39,906 bases of DNA from Virgisporangium aurantiacum (lineage in GTDB: Bacteria; Actinomycetota; Actinomycetes; Mycobacteriales; Micromonosporaceae), in contig NZ_BOPG01000060.1 in NCBI RefSeq assembly GCF_016863635.1, forward strand, positions 1-39,906, read 5' to 3'. Within the stretch, counting starts at the first letter, position 1. Every line of letters begins with the position of its first letter. Under the pieces are notes generated by a model. It saw only the letters and a list, made by a program, of their open reading frames with translations. It was not told the DNA's origin and searched no databases. Made by a program: the position numbers and the translations under genes. Positions 1 through 6,644 of this stretch are shown here, one piece after another.

Positions 1-109
1 CCTTTCGCCGGAGCTTCCCGCCGCGTTTTCTTACGCCGGTGTCCCCGCGTGCTTCTTCCGCCGGTCTTCCCCGGGGCGGAATCCGGGTGACCGGCGTCGG
101 CCGACCCGG

Positions 110-115
110 CATTAT
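110..115 (+). promoter_or_regulatory. Candidate leaderless -10 element of the LysE-type gene
   Basis: CATTAT lies exactly 6 nt before the GTG at 122, and a GTGACC at 87-92 sits 17 bp further upstream as a possible -35. No Shine-Dalgarno sequence precedes the GTG. This matches the actinobacterial leaderless pattern; the assignment is inference from spacing only. Confidence 0.4.
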
Positions 116-121
116 CGGCGC

Positions 122-751
122 GTGGACCTCGTCGCCCTGATGCCCGCGTTCATCCTCGCCGTGCTGCTGATCTCGGCCTCACCCGGCCCGGCCATGGCGC
201 TGATCTTCCGCCGCGCGGCGCTCGCCGGCTTCTCCGGCGCCGTACCCACGGTGCTGGGCCTCGAACTCGGGCTCTACGTGTGGGCCGTGTGCGCGGCGGC
301 CGGCCTCGCGGCGATCGTCGCCGCCTCGCAGGTGGCGTTCGTGGTGCTGCGGGTGGTCGGCGCCGCCTTCCTGGTCTACCTCGGCGTCCGGGCCTGGCGG
401 ACGGCCTGGCGCGGCGGCGGGCCGGAACCATCGGCGGAGGCGTCCCGCGCCGGCTGGGGAAAGGCCTTCGGCGAGGGGACGCTGGTGCAGCTGGCCAACC
501 CCAAGGCGGCCGTGTTCATGGTGGCGTTCTACCCGCAGTTCGTGCCGGCCGACCGGCCGCTGTTCGCCACCACGGCGCTGCTCGCGCTGGTGCAGGTCGC
601 CATCGAGATCGTGTTCTACCTGTCACTGGCGGCACTGGTCGGCCGGGCCGGCACCTGGTTCCGCCGCACGACGGTCCGCCGTCGCCTGGAGGCCGTGAGC
701 GGCACGATCCTGATCGCCCTTGGCCTCCGCCTCGCAACCACCACCCGCTGA
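122..751 (+). CDS. LysE/RhtB-family amino-acid exporter
   Basis: A 209-residue integral membrane protein of the LysE superfamily, which exports amino acids or their derivatives by secondary transport. The N-terminus (MDLVALMPAFILAVLLISAS followed by PGPAMALIFRRAA) carries the family's first membrane helix and the PGP-x-x signature; the small-residue-rich helix pair near residues 30-90, the VQLANPKAAVFM segment near 125 and a final helix near 190-205 fit the usual six-helix, about 205-residue plan. The GTG start is supported by the N-terminal signature and by a -10-like hexamer 6 nt upstream rather than by a ribosome-binding site. It stands alone; the next gene is convergent across a repeat-filled spacer. 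The substrate cannot be read from sequence. Confidence 0.85.
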   Translation: MDLVALMPAFILAVLLISASPGPAMALIFRRAALAGFSGAVPTVLGLELGLYVWAVCAAAGLAAIVAASQVAFVVLRVVGAAFLVYLGVRAWRTAWRGGGPEPSAEASRAGWGKAFGEGTLVQLANPKAAVFMVAFYPQFVPADRPLFATTALLALVQVAIEIVFYLSLAALVGRAGTWFRRTTVRRRLEAVSGTILIALGLRLATTTR

Positions 752-760
752 GGCCGGACG

Positions 761-860
761 CCCCCGCGCTGCCCCGCGCTGCCCCGCGCTGCCCCGCGCT
801 GCCCCGCGCTGCCCCGCGCTGCCCCGCGCCGGCCCCGCGCTGCCCCGCGCTGCCCCGCAC
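761..860 (+). repeat. 10-bp tandem repeat GCCCCGCGCT, about ten copies
   Basis: Immediately after the LysE stop codon the unit GCCCCGCGCT is repeated head to tail (761-820 nearly perfect), with one variant/phase slip near 821-841 and a degenerate end at 851-860. It makes every frame look open on both strands, producing spurious ORFs. It lies between convergent genes and has no coding signal of its own. Confidence 0.95.
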
Positions 861-862
861 CG

Positions 863-937
863 GTTGATCTTGCAGTTGTGCTCGCCCTTTCGACCCTGTT
901 TGACCCGTTTAGCCCCGTGCACAACTGCAAGGTCAAC
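863..937. repeat. Inverted repeat with 18-bp arms (possible bidirectional terminator or mobile palindromic element)
   Basis: The left arm 863-880 (GTTGATCTTGCAGTTGTG) and right arm 920-937 (CACAACTGCAAGGTCAAC) are reverse complements with one mismatch, separated by a 39-nt loop that is poorer in GC than its surroundings. It lies between the convergent LysE-type gene and bioN. Twenty bases of the left arm and loop edge (866-885) recur exactly at 39718-39737, so this is a dispersed repeat and not merely a local terminator. Confidence 0.85.
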
Positions 938-961
938 GGAGGCGGGCGGAGGCGGGGTGGG

Positions 962-1537
962 TCAGTCGTCGGCGCCGCGGGCGGTCAGCGCCTCGCCCAG
1001 CGCGTCGGCGGCGCGCAGCGTCCGGATGACGACCGGCACCGCCAGCGCCAGCGGATTGCGGCCGGCCCCGCGGGCCAACTGGGCCTCGCGCACCGCCGTG
1101 ACGATGCCCGCCAACATCGGCACGCACCGGATCGTCAGCGCCAGCAGCAGCGCCACGCGCGTCGGGTCGACGCCCACCAGGCGCAGCGGCCGGAGCACGC
1201 GCACCAGCACGTCGAGCATCGCGTTGACGCGGGTCGTCAGCGTCACCAGGCCGGCCAGCGCCACCGACACCAGCAGCCCGCACACGATGTCGACGGCGCG
1301 CACCCAGCCCAGCGTCAGCACCTGGAACGCACCGGTCACCAGCAGCAGCATCCACAGTGGACGGACCTGCGCCAGCGCCACCCGCCACGGAATCCGGGCG
1401 AGCAGGTACAGCGACAGGAGAGGCACGAGCATCGGCACCGGGTACCGCACGGTCAGCGCCAGCAGCACGGTCAGCAGCAGGAGTTTCACACCCGGCGGGC
1501 ACCGGTGCAACACCGAGTTCCCCGGATGGTAGATCAC
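962..1537 (-). CDS. bioN: ECF transporter T component, biotin type (BioN-like)
   Basis: The 191-residue EcfT-type membrane subunit couples the ATPase to the substrate-binding subunit BioY. Several hydrophobic helices follow the N-terminal VIYHPGNSVLHRCPPGVKLL, which is the typical EcfT opening (xHRxxPxxK). Near residue 120 comes the LRPLRLVGVDPTRVA coupling-helix region, and the C-terminal ALTARGADD carries the Ala-x-x-x-Gly type motif. The start is the GTG at 1537, overlapping the bioM stop as GTGA; a longer reading frame upstream is Arg/Pro-rich out-of-frame bioM sequence. It is the last gene of the operon beginning with bioY, so biotin is the probable substrate. Confidence 0.87.
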   Translation of the reverse strand: MIYHPGNSVLHRCPPGVKLLLLTVLLALTVRYPVPMLVPLLSLYLLARIPWRVALAQVRPLWMLLLVTGAFQVLTLGWVRAVDIVCGLLVSVALAGLVTLTTRVNAMLDVLVRVLRPLRLVGVDPTRVALLLALTIRCVPMLAGIVTAVREAQLARGAGRNPLALAVPVVIRTLRAADALGEALTARGADD

Positions 1538-2202
1538 TCCATCAGCCGCCGGTAGAACGCGACGGCCGCCGCCGGGTCGTCGTCGCACACCAGGCGGCCC
1601 CCGTCGAAGACGAGCACGCGGTCGTACCCGTCGAGCAGGTCGAGGCCGTGGGTCACGAGCACGATCCGCTGCGGCAGGTCGTGCAGCAGGCGGCCGACCA
1701 GGCGGGCATTGCGCAGGTCGAGCAGGGTGGTCGGCTCGTCGCACACGATCGTGTCCGGGTCGAGCGCCAGCACCGACGCGAGCGCCAGCAACTGCTTCTG
1801 GCCACCGGAGAGCAGGTGCGCGGGGTGGTCGGCGTGGCCGTCCAGGCCGAAGCGGGTCAGAAGCGAGGTGACGCGCGCAGCGGCGTCGGCACGGGGCAAC
1901 CGGCGGAGGCTGAACGCCACGTCCTCGGCCACGGTCGGCATCACGATCTGGTTGTCGGGGTCGGTGAACATGAAGCCGACCCGCCGGCGCACCGCCGCAC
2001 CGTCGCGCCGCGTGTCGAGGCCGTCGACGCGCACCCGCCCCGCCGACGGTCGCACCAGCCCGTTCAGCAGCCGGGCGAACGTCGACTTGCCCGACCCGTT
2101 CGCGCCCACCACGCCGATCCGCCGCTCCGGCAGCGTCACCGTCACCTCGCGCAGCACCACGCGGTCGCCGAACCGGTGGGTCACCCCGTCGATCTCGATC
2201 AT
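1534..2202 (-). CDS. bioM: ECF transporter ATPase (BioM-like)
   Basis: A 222-residue ABC ATPase that energises biotin uptake. Visible motifs in order are Walker A GANGSGKST (about 33-41), Q-loop region TDPDNQIVMPTV, signature LSGGQKQ, Walker B TIVCDEPT and the switch histidine in LVTHG. The start ATG at 2202 overlaps the thiolase stop (ATGA, 2199-2202); reading frame upstream of it is the antisense/out-of-frame part of the thiolase. The N-terminus MIEIDGVTHRFGDRVVL is normal for this family. It is followed by bioN with a 4-bp overlap and lies downstream of bioY, so it is assigned to the BioMNY complex at the inner face of the membrane. Confidence 0.9.
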   Translation of the reverse strand: MIEIDGVTHRFGDRVVLREVTVTLPERRIGVVGANGSGKSTFARLLNGLVRPSAGRVRVDGLDTRRDGAAVRRRVGFMFTDPDNQIVMPTVAEDVAFSLRRLPRADAAARVTSLLTRFGLDGHADHPAHLLSGGQKQLLALASVLALDPDTIVCDEPTTLLDLRNARLVGRLLHDLPQRIVLVTHGLDLLDGYDRVLVFDGGRLVCDDDPAAAVAFYRRLME

Positions 2203-3317
2203 GACCGGGCGACCAGCGTCGCGACCCCGAGCCCCCCGCCGATCGCGCACGCCGCGAGCCCCAGCGCCGGCCCGTCGAGCAGCACCATCCGCGTGAACAG
2301 CCGCACCATCAGCACCGCACCGGACGCGCCCCACGGGTGCCCCAGCGCGATCGCGCCGCCGCCGGTGCACACCACCTTCTCGTCGATGCCGAGCAGGTCG
2401 AGGCACGCCAGCACCTGTCCGGCGAACGCCTCGGTGATCTCGACCGCGCCGACGTCGCCGGCCAGCAGCCCGTTCCGGTCGAGCAGCGCGCGCACGGCCG
2501 GCACGAGCGCGATGCCGGGCCGGGCCGGGTCGCCGCCGCTGACCTGCCAGTCGACGACGCGCAGCCCCGGCACGCCGTGGGTGACCGCGACCACCGCCGC
2601 CCCGTCGCTCACCCCGCACGAGTTGCCGGCCGTCACCGTCCCGCCGGGCACGAACGCCGCCGGCAGTCGCCCCAGCCGCGCGGCCGTCAGCCGCGCGCGG
2701 GGGCGCTCGTCGTGGTCCAGGCCGCCGACCGGCACCAGCTCCGCGCGCATGTCATCAAACCCGGTGACCGCGAGAGCGTGGCTCCGCGCCGCATACGCGT
2801 CCTGGCGTTCGCGGCTGATACCACCCTCGGCGGCCACACGGTCGGCGGCCGCGCCCATCCCAGGATCGGGAGTCCCTGGTGGGGCGAAGGGGGCGCGTGA
2901 ATACTGGACGGGCGGGTCGCCGGGCCAGAACCGCAACGGCGCCGTTGACGCGCTCTCCACCCCGCCCGCCAGGTACAGGTCACCGGCCCCGGCCCGCACC
3001 AGCCCGGCGGCGAGGTTGATGGCTTCGAGCCCGCTGCCGCACTGCCGGTCGACGGTCAACCCCGGGACGCCGGGGCCGAGCCCGGCCGCGAGCGCGGCCA
3101 CCCGGGCGACGTTGCCACCCGGTCCCATGCAGTTGCCCAGAATCACGTCGTTGACAGGTTGGGAGGTTCCGAGTTCGTTCACCACCACCCGCAGGACGGG
3201 CGCGGCGAGATCGGTGACGGTCAGCTCGTGCAGCGCCCGCCCGGCCGTGCCGATCGGTGTGCGGCGAGCGGCGACGATCACCGGCGATCGTGGGCCGGTC
3301 ACCGGAGGCGGGGTCAC
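2199..3317 (-). CDS. Thiolase-family acetyl-CoA acyltransferase (YhfS-like) in the biotin operon
   Basis: A 372-residue thiolase. The acyl-accepting cysteine is in DRQCGSGLEAIN, the catalytic histidine in GGGAIALGHPWGASGA and the second cysteine in GLAACAIGGGLG, so the enzyme looks active. Start GTG 3317 overlaps the ligase stop as GTGA. A bioY, AMP-ligase, thiolase order is known from the BirA-controlled yhfU-yhfT-yhfS operon of Bacillus subtilis; the role there has been proposed to concern biotin precursors but is not settled. By context the enzyme may shorten or build a dicarboxylic acyl-CoA (pimeloyl-CoA supply) as a companion to biotin uptake; that is inference. It lacks features of a beta-ketoacyl-ACP synthase. 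Confidence 0.85.
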   Translation of the reverse strand: MTPPPVTGPRSPVIVAARRTPIGTAGRALHELTVTDLAAPVLRVVVNELGTSQPVNDVILGNCMGPGGNVARVAALAAGLGPGVPGLTVDRQCGSGLEAINLAAGLVRAGAGDLYLAGGVESASTAPLRFWPGDPPVQYSRAPFAPPGTPDPGMGAAADRVAAEGGISRERQDAYAARSHALAVTGFDDMRAELVPVGGLDHDERPRARLTAARLGRLPAAFVPGGTVTAGNSCGVSDGAAVVAVTHGVPGLRVVDWQVSGGDPARPGIALVPAVRALLDRNGLLAGDVGAVEITEAFAGQVLACLDLLGIDEKVVCTGGGAIALGHPWGASGAVLMVRLFTRMVLLDGPALGLAACAIGGGLGVATLVARS

Positions 3318-4549
3318 CGGAGGCGCCTCGCGTTCAGATTGCCGGCGCGTACCGCCTCCGCGACCTCGGCGCGTGCGACCTTGCCGGCGCCCGTGCGGGG
3401 GAGGGCCGGCGTCACGAACCAGTGCCGGGGGCGTTGCGGGGCGGCCAGCCGGTCGCGGGTGGCGGTTCGCAGGTCGGCCAGGTGTACGGCGTCGGCCCGT
3501 CGGGGCTCGATGACCGCCGTTACCACGGCGCCCAGCCGGGCGTGGGGCGTGCCCACCACCACGGCGTCGCGCACCGAGGGGACGCCGAGCAGGACGTCCT
3601 CGACGTCCTGGGGGAGCACCGGGGTGCCGCCGCACAGGATGGTGCCGTCGCCGCGGCCCCAAACGCGGACGGCGGCGCCGTTGAAAGAGCCGAGGTCGCC
3701 GACGGTGGCGAAGCCGTCGGGGGTGCGGCGGAAGGGGCCGGCGACGTCGGCGGCGTAGCCCAGGGACAGGTACGGGCTGCGGACCCAGATCTCGCCGGCG
3801 CGGATCTCGACGTCGACGCCGGGGAAGGGGACCAACCGTCCGTCGGGGGTGCCCCACGCCACGAACGACAGCTCGGTCGCGCCGTAGTAGTCGGCGACGC
3901 GCACGTCGCGCCGGCGGGCGCGGTCGCGCAGGGCGTCGGGGAGGTGGGCGCCGCCGCACACGGCGAGTTTCGGAGGCTCGGGGAGGTCGAGGAGGTCGGT
4001 GAGCATGGTGGGGACGCAGTGGGCGGCGTCCAGTCCGTTCATGGTCGACGGGTCCCAGCGGCCCGGTGCGACCACGTGCGCGCCCGCCCACAGGGCGTGC
4101 AGCGCCCCGAACAGGAACAACGACGACGCGAGCGGGCCGGGGACGCCCACCGTCCGGCCGGGGCCGATCCCGGTGCGCTCGCTTACGAGGGGGAAGCTGA
4201 TGGTCCACGACGCGGAGGCGCGGGCGATCGGACGTGGGGTGCCCGCACTGCCCGACGTGAAGCCCACCCAGAACGGGTTCGTCGTGAGCGGCGGCGTCGG
4301 CGCGGTGGGCGTCATGTCGATCGTGGCGAGTGCGCGGCGGCGTTGGTCCGGGGTCCAGGCGGCATCGACCACGACGGCGGTCGCGCCCGCGCGGTCGGCG
4401 GCCATGACCGCGACGATGGTGTCGAGCGGATCGGGTTCGCAGACCGCGATGCGTTGCCCGGGGCGGAGGCCGGCGGCCGTCGCGGCGACGCGGTCCCGGA
4501 GTTCGCGGTGGGTGACCGTGCCCGACGGGCCGGTGACGGCGGGGCTCAT
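3314..4549 (-). CDS. Class I adenylate-forming acyl-CoA ligase (YhfT-like) in the biotin operon
   Basis: A 411-residue acyl-AMP/acyl-CoA ligase, shorter than the usual 500-550. The P-loop-like motif is FTSGSAGTPRPI (canonical T-S-G-S-T-G-x-P-K with the lysine replaced by Arg), followed by YYGATELS (A5), VGDLGSFN (A7 aspartate) and the C-terminal lysine in LPRTGAGKVAR (A10), so it is probably functional. The ATG at 4549 is chosen because it overlaps the stop of the preceding 25-codon ORF (ATGA) and gives a normal N-terminus. It is coupled to the thiolase downstream. Its substrate is presumably a fatty or dicarboxylic acid linked to biotin precursor metabolism by analogy with B. subtilis yhfT; this is not shown by the sequence. 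Confidence 0.83.
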   Translation of the reverse strand: MSPAVTGPSGTVTHRELRDRVAATAAGLRPGQRIAVCEPDPLDTIVAVMAADRAGATAVVVDAAWTPDQRRRALATIDMTPTAPTPPLTTNPFWVGFTSGSAGTPRPIARASASWTISFPLVSERTGIGPGRTVGVPGPLASSLFLFGALHALWAGAHVVAPGRWDPSTMNGLDAAHCVPTMLTDLLDLPEPPKLAVCGGAHLPDALRDRARRRDVRVADYYGATELSFVAWGTPDGRLVPFPGVDVEIRAGEIWVRSPYLSLGYAADVAGPFRRTPDGFATVGDLGSFNGAAVRVWGRGDGTILCGGTPVLPQDVEDVLLGVPSVRDAVVVGTPHARLGAVVTAVIEPRRADAVHLADLRTATRDRLAAPQRPRHWFVTPALPRTGAGKVARAEVAEAVRAGNLNARRLR

Positions 4550-4623
4550 GCGATCGCTCCGCTGCGCTCCGCGATACATTCGCAGGGCACTGAGTCGATG
4601 ATTCGCTCGCTGCGCTCGCTCAT
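4546..4623 (-). CDS. 25-residue ORF bridging bioY and the ligase, made of a repeat-like sequence
   Basis: ATG 4623 overlaps the bioY stop (ATGA) and its own TGA overlaps the ligase ATG (ATGA), so it tiles the 77-bp gap exactly. The peptide begins MSERSERIIDSV and ends ERSGAIA. The DNA contains two near-palindromic blocks (AGCGAGCGCAGCGAGCG at the 5' end, GAGCGCAGCGGAGC at the 3' end) of a type that is familiar as a dispersed intergenic repeat in Micromonosporaceae and related actinobacteria. It may have no peptide function and serve to pass ribosomes from bioY to the ligase. A real product is unproven. Confidence 0.45.
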   Translation of the reverse strand: MSERSERIIDSVPCECIAERSGAIA

Positions 4624-5180
4624 TGGTCCCCGCTCCCCACCAGACCCGGGTACGCCCGGTGCACCTGGCGGGCGACGATCGCGGCGACGACGACCTTGAC
4701 CATGTCGCCGGGGAGGAACTGGACCGCGCTCTGCACCACGGCGAGCAGGCCGCTGCCGACGCGGGCCGCCTGCACGGGGATGCCGATCGCGTAGATCACG
4801 AGGATGCCGCCGACGATGTTGATGACGATGCCCAGCCACAGCCGGTAGTTCGGCAGCATGCGCGCGGTGAGGAGGCCGATGACGAAGGCGCCGATCGGCC
4901 ACCCGACGAGGTAGCCGGCGCTCGGCCCGGTGAAGACGCCGAGGCCGCCCCGGCCACCGGCGAGGAGCGGCAGGCCGGCGGCCACGAGGATCAGGAAGAC
5001 GACGCAGGCGGCCGCGCCGCGCCAGGCCCCGAGGAGGGCACCGGCGAGCATCACGCCCAGGGTCTGCGCGGTGATCGGCACCGCGTTGCCGAACGGGGTG
5101 AGGGTGCCGGGCAGTCCGAGTGCCGCGATCAGCGCGGCGAACACCGCGATGCGGGCGAGGTCGGCGGCCTTCACGGGCAC
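4620..5180 (-). CDS. bioY: Biotin ECF transporter substrate-binding component BioY
   Basis: A 186-residue membrane protein of the BioY family, the high-affinity biotin-binding S component. Six hydrophobic helices are visible, with the family segments ARIAVFAALIAALG, NAVPITAQTLGVMLAGALLG, GPSAGYLVGWPIGAF and the C-terminal FLPGDMVKVVVAA. GTG 5180 is preferred over an in-frame GTG at 5201 because AAAGGGG (5193-5187) sits 6 nt before it as a Shine-Dalgarno sequence; a further in-frame GTG lies at 5174. It heads the operon with the ligase, thiolase, bioM and bioN. No BirA-like or BioR-like palindrome was recognised in the 109-bp divergent spacer upstream. Confidence 0.93.
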   Translation of the reverse strand: MPVKAADLARIAVFAALIAALGLPGTLTPFGNAVPITAQTLGVMLAGALLGAWRGAAACVVFLILVAAGLPLLAGGRGGLGVFTGPSAGYLVGWPIGAFVIGLLTARMLPNYRLWLGIVINIVGGILVIYAIGIPVQAARVGSGLLAVVQSAVQFLPGDMVKVVVAAIVARQVHRAYPGLVGSGDQ

Positions 5181-5289
5181 GGGGATCCCCTTTCGTCGCA
5201 CGGACGTTAGCGGGTGGCGGCATCCGCCGGGGAACGGGTCGGTCGGAAGTGGCGGAGAACATGTGGACGGTCGCTGCCACCCTGGCGGC

Positions 5290-6072
5290 GTGCCCCCCGA
5301 CAGCCTGCCCCTCGAGCCCGGCCTGGCCGGCCTCCTGCGCGCGATGGGGCCCGACCCGCGGGCGGTGCACGCGGCGGTGGCGCCGCCGGTCGGGTCGCCG
5401 GTCGTCGACGAGATCGCCGCGGCTGACTACGGGCAGGACTTCCGGGAGCACCGGAAGGCCCTGAACGCGTTGCTGGCCCGCGGCGACCCGCCCGGGCGGC
5501 TGGAATGGGCACCGCACGAGGTGCTGAGTCTGACGCTCGGCTACTCCGGTGCCGCGACGGACCTGTACGTCGGTTCGCTGCTGCTCGCCGCCGTCACCCC
5601 GTACCAGGACCCGCTGGTCCGGCTGCCGCCGTTCCTGCGGGCGGCCCTCGACCTCGGCGGGGCCGAACTGCTGGCGGCACGCCGGTTCCTGGCCTGGTGC
5701 CGGCTGGAGAGCCCGGGCGACTGGCCGGTGTGCGTCGACGACCTGCCGTACCTGACGTTCGGGGTGCTGCTGCTGAGCGTCATGGTGTCGCCGCCGCCGT
5801 CCGACGAGACGCTGTGCGGGCTGGCCGCCGGCCTGGTGGAGGAGCTCGACCGGTCCGTGTTCGACGGCGAGTGGATCGGGCGGCAGGAGCCGCCGCTGAT
5901 CGGCCGGCGGCCGAAGAAGCCGGCGAAGGTCTGGCGCGAGCTCGCCGCCCGGGTGCTGGTCGACGGGCCGTTGGCGGGCACCGGAGTGGGGGGACGGCTG
6001 GCGGTGCTGGGCCGGGTCATCTGTCGTGACCAGGTGCTGCCGGTGGAGGACCTGTACGAGCTGTTCTCGTAG
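5290..6072 (+). CDS. Uncharacterised 260-residue protein
   Basis: Not recognised. The translation from GTG 5290 is leucine- and proline-rich (LPLEPGLAGLLRAMGPDPRA..., LPPFLRAALDLGGAELLAAR..., VCVDDLPYLTFGVLLLSVMV) and looks like a soluble or peripherally hydrophobic alpha-helical protein; no signal peptide, metal motif or nucleotide-binding motif is evident. A basic patch (IGRRPKKPAKVWRELAAR) precedes the C-terminus. CACCCT (5278-5283) is 6 nt upstream of the GTG, consistent with a leaderless start, and there is no Shine-Dalgarno. It is divergent from bioY; no shared function can be claimed. Codon use is normal for the window, so the gene is probably real. Confidence 0.6.
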   Translation: MPPDSLPLEPGLAGLLRAMGPDPRAVHAAVAPPVGSPVVDEIAAADYGQDFREHRKALNALLARGDPPGRLEWAPHEVLSLTLGYSGAATDLYVGSLLLAAVTPYQDPLVRLPPFLRAALDLGGAELLAARRFLAWCRLESPGDWPVCVDDLPYLTFGVLLLSVMVSPPPSDETLCGLAAGLVEELDRSVFDGEWIGRQEPPLIGRRPKKPAKVWRELAARVLVDGPLAGTGVGGRLAVLGRVICRDQVLPVEDLYELFS

Positions 6073-6129
6073 GGCGCGCGCACAGGAAGCGCACAGCGGC
6101 GGAACAGGGTGGGCTCAGCGGCGGTCCCG

Positions 6130-6618
6130 ATGCTGATGGGCATGACGGAGAACTGGTACCCCGAGGCCGACCCGAACCGCGACCGGAGCATGCCGTTGTG
6201 GCCGACGCTCCCGACGGTTCCGGCTGCTGTTCCCGCTGTTCCCGCTGTTTCCGCTGTTTCCGCGGAGCGCGCCGGGCCGCTCGGGATGAACCGGCCGTGG
6301 GCGCGGCGGTTGGCGACGGCGGCCGCCGCGGTGGTGCTGTCGCTGGGCGGCGGCGCGGTGGTCGGTGCGGCGGCAATGCGGCTGGAGACCGACACGGTGG
6401 CGGTCGCGGGCCTGGCGCCCTCGGGCCGGTCGGGCGCGTCGTCGTCCGGTGCGGCGTCGGGCGGGCCGTCGTCCGGGGCAGCGTCGGGTGCGGCGGCTGC
6501 GGGAGCGGCGGCGGGGTGGTCGAGTGCGGCTGCGGCGGTCGGGGTGGTGGCGCGGTCGGGGGCGGCGGGTGTGGCGGGTGCGGCGTCGATCACTGTGGTG
6601 CGGCTGCGCGGCGCGTGA
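6130..6618 (+). CDS. Small proline/alanine-rich single-span membrane protein, possible remnant of an HtrA-type protease
   Basis: About 162 residues from ATG 6130; in-frame ATGs also occur at 6136 and 6142 and none has a clear ribosome-binding site. Order of features: acidic start (MTENWYPEADPNRDRS), a Pro/Ala/Val repeat encoded by a 9-bp tandem repeat (6226-6261), a basic stretch GMNRPWARR, one membrane helix (about residues 60-85), then a low-complexity Ser/Gly/Ala region to the stop. Cytoplasmic Pro-rich tail plus one helix is the N-terminal layout of actinobacterial trypsin-like (DegP/HtrA) proteins, but no protease domain follows. It may be a truncated relic or an independent small membrane protein. 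Confidence 0.45.
   Translation: MLMGMTENWYPEADPNRDRSMPLWPTLPTVPAAVPAVPAVSAVSAERAGPLGMNRPWARRLATAAAAVVLSLGGGAVVGAAAMRLETDTVAVAGLAPSGRSGASSSGAASGGPSSGAASGAAAAGAAAGWSSAAAAVGVVARSGAAGVAGAASITVVRLRGA
6226..6261 (+). repeat. 9-bp in-frame tandem repeat (four copies)
   Basis: GCTGTTCCC twice (6226-6243) then GCTGTTTCC twice (6244-6261), encoding Ala-Val-Pro/Ala-Val-Ser repeats in the small membrane protein. The copies are two by two identical, suggesting recent duplication. Confidence 0.9.
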
Positions 6619-6644
6619 GGGGTCGCGTGTAGCAGAGTGGACGG

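Noticed and set aside
761..860. CRISPR array
   Set aside because: Repeats are only 10 bp and contiguous, without spacers, and no cas gene is present.
616..936. Several open frames on both strands across the 10-bp tandem repeat
   Set aside because: They consist of Arg-Gly-Ala-Ala or Pro-Arg-Cys-type repeats created by GCCCCGCGCT; no coding evidence.
3318..4208. N-terminal extension of the thiolase frame
   Set aside because: It is Arg/Pro/His-rich out-of-frame ligase sequence; GTG 3317 overlapping the ligase stop is the natural start.
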